DNA from: Microbacterium sp. 8M
GTDB lineage: Bacteria; Actinomycetota; Actinomycetes; Actinomycetales; Microbacteriaceae
Reading direction: 5' to 3'
NCBI RefSeq assembly: GCF_902506375.1
Contig: NZ_LR733284.1
Location: forward strand, 287,508 to 351,507
DNA length: 64,000 nucleotides
The position numbers were made by a program, and so were the translations under genes. This document shows, in pieces, positions 7,867 through 15,785 of this stretch. The number at the start of each line of letters is the position of its first letter. The stretch's first letter is position 1. Below the pieces are notes generated by a model, which worked only from the letters and a program-made list of their open reading frames with translations, had not been told where the DNA came from and did not search any database.

Positions 7867-9270
7867 TCAGGCCTCGATCGCCAGCCACCGCCCGGTGCGC
7901 ACGCGGAGCCCGAGAGTGGTCAGGCGTGCTCCGAGGTACACGATGAAGAACGCGACCGCGAGCCAGATCAGGCCGGCCACGCCCGCCACGCCGGTGGCAA
8001 CGATGATCGCGAGCGCGGGCAGGAACGGCACGAGGTTGAGGCCTCCCGCGAGGGCCAGGTAGCGGGCGTCCCCGGCACCCATGAGCACGCCGTCGAGCAC
8101 GAACACGACGCCGGCAATCGGCTGGGCGACGGCGAGCACGATGAGCGCCGGCTGGATCAGGGCCGCGAGCGCCGCGTCGCCCGTGAAGGCGAGGCCGATG
8201 ACCGCGGACAGGGCAGCGATGAGCACCCCGACGATCACGCCGAACCACGCGCCCCAGGCGACGGTGCGGGCGAGCACGTGCCGTGCGCCGTTCGGATCCC
8301 CTGCTCCCAGGCTCTTGCCGATGAGGGCCTGCGCGGCGATCGCCAGTGCGTCGAGCGCGAAGGCGGCTGCCGAGAACACGGTGAACACCACCTGCCAGCC
8401 GGCGAGCTCGCGCGTGCCGATGTCCGTCGCCACGGCCACTGTCGCGAGCAGGGCCACGCGCAGGCTCACGGTGCGCAGGAACAGCCACCCGCCGGAGCGG
8501 GCGGATCCGCGGATCCCGCCCAGCTCGGGCGAGATCGACGCGTCGTGCCGGCGGGCGAGGCGACCGATCACCACGACATAGGCGCCGACCATGCCCCACT
8601 GGGCCACGACGGTGCCGAATGCGGATCCGGCGATGCCCCAGCCGAAGCCGTAGATGAAGAGGGCGTTCAGGAGCGCGTTCGCCGCGAACCCGATGCCGGC
8701 GATCCACAGCGGCGTCATGGTGTCCTGCATGCCGCGCAGCAGCCCCGTCGCGGCATAGACGACGAGCATCGCGGGCAGGCCCCACATCGAGGGGGTGAGG
8801 TAGGCGACGGCTTGTTCGGCGACCGCGGGGGTCGCCCCGAACAGGGGGATCACGGCGGGGGTCAGCAGGGATCCCAGCACCGCGAGCACGGCGCCGAGTC
8901 CGAGTGCCAGCCACATGCCGTCGATGCCGACGGACACGGCGTCGCCGTGCTCGCCGGCGCCGAACCGCCGCGCCACGGCGGGCGTCGTCGAGTACGCCAG
9001 GAAGACCATCAGCCCGACGATCGTCTGCAGGACCGCCGATGCGATGCCGAGCCCCGCGAGGGGCGTCGTGCCGAGGTGCCCGACGAGTGCCGCGTCGACC
9101 ATGAGGAACGCCGGCTCGGCCACGAGGGCGCCGAGCGCGGGAACCGCGAGCCGGATGATCTCGCGGTTCAGCGTCGACGCCGACCTCGGGGTCGAGGTTT
9201 CGCCCGGGAGCCGGCGCGACGGTCGGCTCGGGGTTCCGTGAGGGCTGTCGTTCGGGGTCGGCGAGGGCAC
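7867..9270 (-). CDS. MATE-family (DinF-type) multidrug exporter
   Basis: The 467-residue protein has about 12 hydrophobic helices in two similar halves. IIRLAVPALGALVAEPAFLM opens the first half, and VDAALVGHLG and GLLRGMQDT match the MATE/NorM-DinF pattern. Such proteins expel cationic or amphiphilic compounds using a proton or sodium gradient. The first 33 residues are polar and Ser/Pro-rich; the start at 9270 is GTG, and a later start nearer LNREII cannot be excluded. It stands alone, with the 61-residue protein 116 bp downstream. The substrate is unknown. Confidence 0.88.
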   Translation of the reverse strand: MPSPTPNDSPHGTPSRPSRRLPGETSTPRSASTLNREIIRLAVPALGALVAEPAFLMVDAALVGHLGTTPLAGLGIASAVLQTIVGLMVFLAYSTTPAVARRFGAGEHGDAVSVGIDGMWLALGLGAVLAVLGSLLTPAVIPLFGATPAVAEQAVAYLTPSMWGLPAMLVVYAATGLLRGMQDTMTPLWIAGIGFAANALLNALFIYGFGWGIAGSAFGTVVAQWGMVGAYVVVIGRLARRHDASISPELGGIRGSARSGGWLFLRTVSLRVALLATVAVATDIGTRELAGWQVVFTVFSAAAFALDALAIAAQALIGKSLGAGDPNGARHVLARTVAWGAWFGVIVGVLIAALSAVIGLAFTGDAALAALIQPALIVLAVAQPIAGVVFVLDGVLMGAGDARYLALAGGLNLVPFLPALAIIVATGVAGVAGLIWLAVAFFIVYLGARLTTLGLRVRTGRWLAIEA

Positions 9271-9357
9271 CGTTCGAGCCTAGGGGCGAGGACGGACACA
9301 GGCTCGCGCGTGGAAAAGCGTCGTGCTCGAGTCGGGCAGTGTTTACGCTCGGCGGGT

Positions 9358-9810
9358 ATGGGAAGCAACTGGATCGTTGTTGCCGCAGCGGCGGTGACGG
9401 GTGTCTTCGTCCTGATTTCGGCATTGCTCTCGTTCTCGGCCTCGCGGGGCGAGCCGCGTCCGGCCAAGGAACTCCTCGCACTGAATGAGATCCTCAAGGA
9501 CATGCCGCCCAGCGCAGGGCGCCATGCGCTCGCAACGCGTCGAGAGGCCATCGCGCTGAAATACGGCAAGTCCGGGGTCGAGATCTTCTCGGACCTGGAG
9601 CGCTCATTTCTCATGGGCGGTGTGTTTCTCATTGCGGGCGTGGTGCTTGCCTCGGTCGCGACAGGAAACGTTGTGCCGACACTCTCGGCGCTCGCCAGTG
9701 GCGTAGGTGTCACACTGTTCGCCGGGGGCGCGGTGATCGTCCTGACCGTCGTGATCGCCGCAGTCTGGCGTGTGATTCGTTGGTGGAAGACGCGGAAGGG
9801 CGACCGCTAG
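9358..9810 (+). CDS. Membrane protein of unknown function
   Basis: I do not recognise this 150-residue protein. A hydrophobic N-terminal helix (about residues 4-28) is followed by a soluble, charged segment of about 60 residues (ALNEILKDMPPSAGRHALATRREAI...), then two more helices (about 88-105 and 112-135) and a basic tail ending WWKTRKGDR. The ATG at 9358 is chosen because the frame upstream is antisense to the exporter gene. It diverges from the MATE gene. Its GC content looks lower than that of its neighbours. Confidence 0.7.
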   Translation: MGSNWIVVAAAAVTGVFVLISALLSFSASRGEPRPAKELLALNEILKDMPPSAGRHALATRREAIALKYGKSGVEIFSDLERSFLMGGVFLIAGVVLASVATGNVVPTLSALASGVGVTLFAGGAVIVLTVVIAAVWRVIRWWKTRKGDR

Positions 9811-9840
9811 CCCTGCGCCGAGACGGCCTGATGTTCCGAA

Positions 9841-9864
9841 CCTAAAGTGCGCGATCGCGCTAGG
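9841..9864. terminator. Palindrome between convergent genes
   Basis: GCGCGATCGCGC (9849-9860) is a perfect 12-bp palindrome flanked by CCTA (9841-9844) and TAGG (9861-9864). It lies between the membrane protein ending at 9810 and the HNH gene ending at 9867. It may end transcription from both sides; the short palindromic core could instead be a protein-binding site. Confidence 0.35.
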
Positions 9865-9866
9865 GG

Positions 9867-11410
9867 TCATCCGGGTGGTGTTCCGGCGTGGGTGAGCTCT
9901 CGGTGGATCCTCTCGGGGTCGCCGGTGCGGGTGCGGGGTCTGTGCCAGTCCCGGTAGGGGTCCCACCACGCCGGGCCTCGGATTTCGGGGACTCCGTGCC
10001 GCATCCGGACCTCCCAGCCGGAGGTGTCGAGGGTGCGGTGGTGATGCCAGCAGAGGGCGACGCCGTTGCTGGTGTGAGTGGGGCCGCCGTTCGCCCATTC
10101 CTGGACGTGGTGGATCTCGCACCACGTCGCGGGGATGTGGCAGCCGGGGATGATGCATTCCCGGTCGCGGAGCTGGATGGCGCGGCGTTGCAGGGCGGTG
10201 AAGATCCGCGCGGTGGTCCCGATGGACACGATCTGTCCGCGCTCGTCGAACAGGACCCGCTGGATCCCACCGGCGCAGGCGGTGTGGTGTGCTACGGACA
10301 GGGGGACGTCATCGCCGGTGCCTTCGATGAACGCCCGCCCGTTTCCGGACGCGTATGCCTCCGCCGTGACCGACACCACGAGCGTCGGGGCGGCACCACC
10401 CAGGTCCGGCATGCCGCCGCTCGCGGCGGCGGTGAGGATCATGGCGAGGTTGTCGTGGTCGCGTTGGGTGCGGGTCCGGCGATCCTCCGGGGCCGGCAAG
10501 CCGTCGATCCCGCCCGGGTCCTCACCGTCGGGGTCGCCGTCAGGTTCGAAGCGCACACCGCCGACATTCGGGGAACGTTCCGGGCGATCCGCGTCGCTGC
10601 CGGGATTCACCGTGTCGGATCCAAGGTCGGGCGATCGGCCCGCCGCGGGGTTGTTCAACCCGTCCAGCAGTCGTTGCAGCAGCCCGGCGACCTCGGGGAT
10701 CAGCCCACCACCGATGGGGTGGACTCCGCCGCGGAGGGGTCCCATCCAGAAGGACCGGTTGCGGTCGGCTTTCGCGTCGTCGGGTTCGGCGCCGTCCGGG
10801 TCCAACGCGAGCATGATCGCCCGGGCGTACTCCGCCAGCTCGTCCGTCGACGGCGCGGGGCCTGGACGACCATGCTCGTCGGGGAGGTCCTCCCCATGCG
10901 CGGTCGCGGCGAGCAGTCCGTCCACCGCTTCCCGCTCCTCGGGACGGATCCGGTTACCCGCGCGCTCCACCGGCCCGATCGCGGCCAACAGCCCCGGAAC
11001 CGACACGACCCCGTCCCGCAACGTCTCGGCCATGGCGGGGTAGGGGCCGGCAGCAGGTCACCCGTGGACAGCACCACATCCCGGTGCGTCAATCGGGCGG
11101 CCCGCACGAACTGCCGGGCGGTTGCCACGTCGGTGCGCAGGGAGCGTCGCAGCAGTTCGGTCACGTCTCGGCAGCCCACCGTCGAGGAGACGCGTTCGGC
11201 GGAAAGGCGCCGGTCCCGGTCCTCGACCTGCCCCACCAACCCCGTGACCACCGCGTCCAGGCGGCGCCGGGCCGCCCCGGCTGTCTGCAGCGCCGACACG
11301 AGCTCCGGACCCGTCGGCCCGTCGAAGCAGGCTTCCATTTCGGGTGACGCGCACAGGTCGCGGAGCAGCCCGTCCAGCTGCTCGAGAACCTGGGTCGCGG
11401 TCGATGTCAT
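9867..11410 (-). pseudogene. DUF222/HNH endonuclease gene with a frameshift
   Basis: Two frames together make one DUF222-HNH protein of about 514 codons. The N-terminal part (from ATG at 11410, MTSTATQVLEQL...) reads a DUF222-type helical domain until about 11040, where the frame is lost near the C-rich stretch CCCCTACCCCGCC (coding strand). The C-terminal part continues in another frame from about 11035 and contains the HNH site CIIPGCHIPATWCEIHHV...ALCWHHH near its end. The total length is 1544 nt, one short of a multiple of three, so one missing base is the simplest cause. It could be true inactivation or a sequencing error in a C-run. These genes are multicopy in Microbacteriaceae and mycobacteria (13E12-type); their role is not established. 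Confidence 0.8.
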
Positions 11411-11559
11411 GCCCCCATTCAACCCGTGGCCACCGACATTCGAACACCAGATCAGAGGGATAAACGCAATCTGTGCACAACTCGTTCGGATGTTCACTTG
11501 TGGGGGACGATGGGCAACCATGCCCGGGTCGCGGTCAATCCCTGCACCGGACCGTGCCG

Positions 11560-11584
11560 TCCCTTCGACAAGCTCAGGGATCGT
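11560..11584. repeat. Family A repeat
   Basis: TCCCTTCGACAAGCTCAGGG lies in the gap upstream of the DUF1992 gene. The 272-bp region between the HNH gene and that gene otherwise shows nothing recognisable beyond presumed promoters. Confidence 0.75.
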
Positions 11585-11682
11585 GGAGGCCGCGACCAGT
11601 CGGTGCGCGACCCGGGCCCCGGCTATCCCGTCTCGCCGTACGCTGGAACCACCCGAGGTCCGACGAGAACCGGAGGAGCGCG

Positions 11683-12219
11683 ATGGCCGACGACGAACAG
11701 CGGCGCCGCTCGCACGCCGAGCGACTGCTGGGCCGCAGAGCGGAGGACGCGGCGCCACCGCCGTCCACACTGAACGCGGAGACCATGCCGGCGATCGTCG
11801 AGACGGCGATCCAGGTCGCGATGCGCCAGGGCAAGTTCGACGATCTGCCCGGTGCAGGCAAGCCCATCCCGGGGCTCGGCGATCACCATGATCCGGACTG
11901 GTGGATCCGGCGCAAGATCGAGCGCGAGAACCTCACCGGCCTCGGCCCGCCGGCGCTTATGCTGCGTGTGGAGGACCGCGAGCTCGCGACGCAGCTGGAC
12001 TCGCTGCATCGGGAGGCGGACGTCCGCGCGGTGCTGGAGGACTTCAACCGCCGCGTGATCGAGGCGCGCCGTCAGCTCCTCGGCGGTCCGCCCGTGGTGA
12101 CCAAGCCGCGAGACGTGGACGCCGAGGTCGCCGCCTGGCGGGAGCGTCGTGAGGCCGCCGCGAAGAACGAGCCGGCCCCCGCGGTCGAGCCGAAGAAGCG
12201 CTGGTTCCGCAGAGGCTGA
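11683..12219 (+). CDS. DUF1992 (DnaJ-homologue subfamily C member 28-like) protein
   Basis: The 178-residue protein contains the DUF1992 core at about residues 35-110. IQVAMRQGKFDDLPGAGKPI is the diagnostic stretch, and LMLRVEDRELATQLDSLH follows. The rest is charged helix ending in a basic KKRWFRRG tail. The start at 11683 is supported by GGAGGAG 6-12 bp upstream. Proteins with this domain are widespread but their function is unknown; there is no J-domain here. It stands alone between repeat-containing gaps. Confidence 0.85.
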   Translation: MADDEQRRRSHAERLLGRRAEDAAPPPSTLNAETMPAIVETAIQVAMRQGKFDDLPGAGKPIPGLGDHHDPDWWIRRKIERENLTGLGPPALMLRVEDRELATQLDSLHREADVRAVLEDFNRRVIEARRQLLGGPPVVTKPRDVDAEVAAWRERREAAAKNEPAPAVEPKKRWFRRG

Positions 12220-12278
12220 GGTCGAGCAGCGGAGCAGACGTGGCGCGCTGCGCGGTCTGTGGACCGGGCCCTTCGACG

Positions 12279-12350
12279 GGGCCCCTTCGACGGGCTCAGG
12301 GACCGGCGCGGTCTGCGGAGCCGGGCCCTTCGACAGGCTCAGGGACCGGA
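12279..12350. repeat. Family A repeats, clustered copies
   Basis: Three partly overlapping copies (GCCCCTTCGACGGGCTCAGG near 12281-12300 with a truncated copy just before it, and CCCTTCGACAGGCTCAGGGA near 12327-12346) occupy the gap between the convergent DUF1992 and DoxX genes. Confidence 0.75.
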
Positions 12351-12365
12351 TCCGCCTCGCCCCCA

Positions 12366-12896
12366 TCATCGCCCAGCGCGCCGCCTGCGCTCCCACAGCC
12401 ATGCCACCCCGACGCGACCGGACCACGGCAGCGCCAGCACGATCGCCGACAGCAGCACCATCACCGGATACTGGGCGATGAGCTGATCCGACGACCAGTA
12501 CAGCATCAGCGTCGCGACGGATCCGAGCGCCACCACCGTCGTCGCCACCCGGCCGAGGCCGAGCACGAGCAGCACGCCGATCGCGACCTCGAGAGCCGGG
12601 ATCGCGACACCGAACAGCCCCGGCGCGGCCTGCATGAGCGCCCCCAGCGGGCGGAAGTAGAACGGCACCCGGCTGTTGCCGGAGGCGCCCTGCGCGACGA
12701 GCAGGATGTCGGCGGCTCCGAATCCGGCGCGGTACTTCAGCGTCCCCTCGCCGAGCCACAGCACGCCCGCGGCGACCCGCGCCAGCGCGCCGACCACGGA
12801 CGTCCCGGTGAGCCAGCGCGCTCCGCGGCGCGTCGCCGAGCCGCCCCGAGCCGGCTCCCCGAACCGCGACGGCGCAGCCGCCCCGACGCCGGTCAT
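12366..12896 (-). CDS. DoxX-like membrane protein
   Basis: The 176-residue protein has four hydrophobic helices between about residues 33 and 165, with ARVAAGVLWLGEGTLKY at the start of the first and GLFGVAIPALEVAIGVLLVLGL in the middle, as in the DoxX/MauE-like superfamily. These are small integral membrane proteins linked to redox or quinone-related processes; the precise role is unclear. Its ATG overlaps the stop of the upstream DM13 gene by four bases (ATGA), so the two are translationally coupled. Confidence 0.75.
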   Translation of the reverse strand: MTGVGAAAPSRFGEPARGGSATRRGARWLTGTSVVGALARVAAGVLWLGEGTLKYRAGFGAADILLVAQGASGNSRVPFYFRPLGALMQAAPGLFGVAIPALEVAIGVLLVLGLGRVATTVVALGSVATLMLYWSSDQLIAQYPVMVLLSAIVLALPWSGRVGVAWLWERRRRAGR

Positions 12897-13363
12897 GACA
12901 GCGCGGCGGCCCCGAACACTGCCTTGGCCTTGTCGCAGTGGATGACGACGTCCGTGTACATCGACGCGTCGACCCCGTTCAGCATGAACGACTGCGACTC
13001 CTTGTCGAACGCGACCGGGTCAATCTGCTTGCCGGCGCTGACCGCGGCCTCGTCGGTTCCGTTCGTGAGATAGATGTGCAGGTCGGGACCCTCGTCCGAG
13101 GAGAACCCGGTGAGGGTCAGATCGGATCCCGAGATCGTCACCGTTCCCTTGACGGACTTGCCGTTGAGCCCCATGAACGTGCCGGTCTTCGACATGTGAT
13201 CCGCGGTCGACATCGGCGACTCCGACGGCATCGCCGAGGAGCTGGACATCGTGTCGGCGGAGGGCGAGGATGCGGTCGGCGTAGAGCTGCAGCCCGCGAG
13301 CGTCAGGCCGAGGGCGAGCACCGCCACGCCGAGCGACGCGGGGACGAATGTGGTCTTGCGCAT
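12893..13363 (-). CDS. DM13-domain lipoprotein
   Basis: The 156-residue protein starts with a lipoprotein signal peptide (MRKTTFVPASLGVAVLALGL, lipobox LAGC at about residues 25-28), then a Ser/Thr/Pro-rich linker and a DM13 domain (GTFMGLNGKSVKGTVTISGS, LTGFSSDEGPDLHIYLT, YTDVVIHCDKAKAVFGAA). DM13 domains are proposed to take part in electron transfer; the conserved cysteine is present in VIHCDKA. The start at 13363 is preferred over an in-frame ATG at 13375 because GGAGAAAACC precedes it. It is the first gene of a two-gene operon with the DoxX-like protein and diverges from the two-component system at 13516. Confidence 0.85.
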   Translation of the reverse strand: MRKTTFVPASLGVAVLALGLTLAGCSSTPTASSPSADTMSSSSAMPSESPMSTADHMSKTGTFMGLNGKSVKGTVTISGSDLTLTGFSSDEGPDLHIYLTNGTDEAAVSAGKQIDPVAFDKESQSFMLNGVDASMYTDVVIHCDKAKAVFGAAALS

Positions 13364-13515
13364 GGTTTTCTCCATTCCGGGGAAGCGCCGACGACGGATC
13401 CGCCGGCAGTCGAGAACGGATCCGACGCTAGGCAGCCCGGCGCAGCGGCGGGGGAGTTCTTTCGAGGCCGTAAGGAACTCGGATCCCGTCATCGCGACAG
13501 GTCTAATCTCGGCGT

Positions 13516-14244
13516 ATGGAGACGCCCGGAACCTCCGTGCCCCGGGCGGTGCTCGTCGAGGACGACCCGACCGTGCGGGTCGCGGTCGAGCGCTACCTCG
13601 GGGCGAACGGCTACCTCGTCGACGCGTTCGGCGACGGGGTGTCGGCGCGGCGTGCCGTGCGCGCGGATCCGCCCGACGTGCTCATCGTCGACCGCATGCT
13701 CCCGGGGATCAGCGGCGACGAGCTGGCGCGCGATGCGCGGGAGCGTTCCGCTGTGCCGATCATCATGCTCACCGCGCTCGGCGAGGTCGAGCAGCGCATC
13801 GAGGGGCTGGAGAACGGGGCCGACGACTACCTGGTGAAGCCGTTCGCCCTGCGCGAGCTGCTGCTGCGGGTCGACGCGCTGCTGCGCCGGTCGCGCGCCG
13901 CGGCCGCGCCGACCCGCGAGATCGTGCGGGGCGACTTCCGGCTGGATCCCGGCCGTCGGCGCGTCTACGTGCGTGGGCAGGAGGTGCTGCTCGCGGCGCG
14001 GGAGTACGAGCTGCTCGCGTTCCTCGTGCAGCACGACGGCGAGGTGCTCTCGCGCGACGACATCCTGCGCGAGGTGTGGGGCTGGTCGTTCGGCGAGGGC
14101 TCCACCGTCACGGTGCACGTGCGTCGGCTGCGGGAGAAGATCGAGCAGGATCCGCAGCATCCGGTGCACCTGCTCACGGAGTGGGGCGCCGGGTACCGGT
14201 TCTCGGCGGACGGATCCGGCTCGTTCCGGCCCGCGAATGACTGA
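13516..14244 (+). CDS. OmpR/PhoB-family response regulator
   Basis: The 242-residue protein has a receiver domain (residues about 10-125) with acidic pocket E15/D16/D17, phosphoacceptor D59, T86 and K108, and a C-terminal winged helix (about 140-235) ending in VHVRRLREKIEQDP...LTEWGAGYRF, typical of OmpR-type regulators. A TAATCT sequence at 13504-13509 lies about 7 bp upstream of the ATG, so the mRNA may be leaderless. The kinase gene follows 218 bp later, the gap holding a family B repeat dimer. The divergent DM13-DoxX operon shares its upstream region and is a plausible target. Confidence 0.93.
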   Translation: METPGTSVPRAVLVEDDPTVRVAVERYLGANGYLVDAFGDGVSARRAVRADPPDVLIVDRMLPGISGDELARDARERSAVPIIMLTALGEVEQRIEGLENGADDYLVKPFALRELLLRVDALLRRSRAAAAPTREIVRGDFRLDPGRRRVYVRGQEVLLAAREYELLAFLVQHDGEVLSRDDILREVWGWSFGEGSTVTVHVRRLREKIEQDPQHPVHLLTEWGAGYRFSADGSGSFRPAND

Positions 14245-14258
14245 CGGGTGGGGGTGAA

Positions 14259-14377
14259 GATGGATTTCGTCGTTCGTGGAGCGCGCGCCGGAGCGTTTTC
14301 CATCTTCAGCGCGAGCACCGAGCGCCCTGGAGATGGATTTCGCTGCTCTGACGCCGTGCGGGGCGACGTTTTCCATC
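14259..14377 (+). repeat. Family B repeat dimer (46-nt elements, 73-bp period)
   Basis: Element 1 (14259-14304) begins GATGGATTTCG and ends TTTTCCATC; element 2 (14332-14377) begins and ends in the same way. The ends of each 46-nt element are near-complementary, so each can fold into a hairpin. The 27-bp spacer differs from those at the other two dimers. The dimer fills the gap between the response-regulator and kinase genes. Confidence 0.9.
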
Positions 14378-14462
14378 TCGTCTTCCATCTCGTCGCCGGC
14401 GTGGGCGTAGGCAGCGGCGCAGACAGGGCCGGCTCCTCCCGCAGCGCGCACGGAGTGAGCTC

Positions 14463-15614
14463 ATGATGCCGCTCAGCGCGCTCGACGTGCTGCTCATCGT
14501 GCTGACCGCCCTGGGCTGCGCCGCCGTGGTGACGCTCGCCGCCGTGCTCGTGCTGCGCCGCGCGCGGCGGGCAGGGCTGACGTTCCGGCTCGTCGTGGTG
14601 GGCGTCGCGTCGGTGCTCGCCCTGGCGACCGGCGTGCTGGCGATCTCGGCCGAGATGTACCTGTCCCCGCACGATTTCACCGTGCTGGTCTGGGTGCTCG
14701 GCGCGGCTCTGCTGTCCGCGCTCGCGACGGCCTGGATCACCGCGCGTGCCGCGCGCAGCTCGGTGCAGCACCTGGCGGCCGCGGTGCGCCGGGTGGGCGC
14801 GGGCGACGTCGTCGACGGCGACTCGAGCGGGTGGCGCGAGTTCGACGACCTGTCCGCCGAGCTCGCCGAGGTGTCCGCCAGGCTCAACGACGCCCGGGCC
14901 GAACTGGAGCGCCTCGACTCCGACCGCCGCCGGTTCCTCGCGTGGATCTCGCACGACCTGCGCACCCCGCTCACGGCGATCCGCGCGCTCGCCGAGTCCG
15001 CCGAGGCAGGGCTTGCGGATCCGGCCGCGTTCCCGGCGCAGGTGCGCGCGCAGGTCGACACGATGGGGCGCATGGTCGACGATCTCTTCGAGCTGTCGCG
15101 CATCACCTCGGGGTCGCTGCGGCTGCGCCCCGAGCAGGTGGAGTTGCTCGACGTGGTCTCCGATGCGGTCGCCGATGTGAGCGCCGCCGCAGGGCAGCAC
15201 GGGGTGCGGATCGTGCAGCAGGGGATCGAGGGGCACGTGCTCTGGGCGGATCCGCACCAGCTGACCCGCGTGATCGTCAACCTGCTGACCAACGCCGTGC
15301 GGCACGCGCCGGACGGATCCGAGATCCTCGTCTTCGCCGAGTCGCCGTCGCCGCACCGGCTCGTGCTCGCCGTGCTCGACCACGGCAGCGGCGTGGCCGT
15401 CGAGGATCTGGATCGGATGTTCGAGGTCGGCTGGCGGTCGGATCCGTCCCGCACAGCGGGCACCGCTCCCGACGCGGTCGCCTCGGGAGCAGGGCTCGGC
15501 CTCGCGATCGCGCGGGGTCTCGCGCGGGCGCACGGCGGCGACGTGTTCGCAGAGCACACCGACGACGGCTTCTGCCTGAAGGTGGAGCTGCCCGTCGGGG
15601 CGCCCGCGGCCTGA
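14463..15614 (+). CDS. Sensor histidine kinase
   Basis: The 383-residue protein has three or four N-terminal hydrophobic helices (residues about 8-32, 42-62, 72-93), a HAMP-like linker, and the phosphoacceptor H164 in WISHDLRTPL. The ATPase domain follows with NLLTNAVRHA (N box), DHGSGVAVEDLDRMFE (G1) and GAGLGLAIARGLA (G2). There is little extracellular sequence between helices, so the signal is probably sensed in or at the membrane. GGAGTGAGCTC precedes ATGATG. It should phosphorylate D59 of the regulator encoded immediately upstream. Confidence 0.92.
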   Translation: MMPLSALDVLLIVLTALGCAAVVTLAAVLVLRRARRAGLTFRLVVVGVASVLALATGVLAISAEMYLSPHDFTVLVWVLGAALLSALATAWITARAARSSVQHLAAAVRRVGAGDVVDGDSSGWREFDDLSAELAEVSARLNDARAELERLDSDRRRFLAWISHDLRTPLTAIRALAESAEAGLADPAAFPAQVRAQVDTMGRMVDDLFELSRITSGSLRLRPEQVELLDVVSDAVADVSAAAGQHGVRIVQQGIEGHVLWADPHQLTRVIVNLLTNAVRHAPDGSEILVFAESPSPHRLVLAVLDHGSGVAVEDLDRMFEVGWRSDPSRTAGTAPDAVASGAGLGLAIARGLARAHGGDVFAEHTDDGFCLKVELPVGAPAA

Positions 15615-15626
15615 CGCCTGAGCGTC

Positions 15627-15750
15627 CGGTCCCTGAGCCTGTCGAAGGGGCCGGACGACGCATCTCGGGCTTTGACGAACCCGGATCGCTCCCTGAGCCT
15701 GTCGAAGGGCCGGAGCCCGCCGGCCGGACGCTTCGACGAGCTCAGCGGCC
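15627..15750. repeat. Family A repeats, three copies
   Basis: CGGTCCCTGAGCCTGTCGAA (from 15627), CTCCCTGAGCCTGTCGAAGG (from about 15689) and a degenerate CGCTTCGACGAGCTCAGCGG (from about 15728, opposite orientation) fill the 171-bp gap between the convergent kinase and metalloprotease genes. Confidence 0.8.
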
Positions 15751-15785
15751 GGCACCCGCGAGCCGGCGAGCGGCCGGCACCCGCT

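Noticed and set aside
11033..11060. Programmed frameshift in the DUF222/HNH gene
   Set aside because: There is no slippery heptamer of the usual type or clear downstream structure; a one-base loss in a C-run is simpler.
11411..11520. SOS box upstream of the DUF222/HNH gene
   Set aside because: Only isolated GTTCG or GAAC half-sites were seen; no full actinobacterial LexA palindrome.
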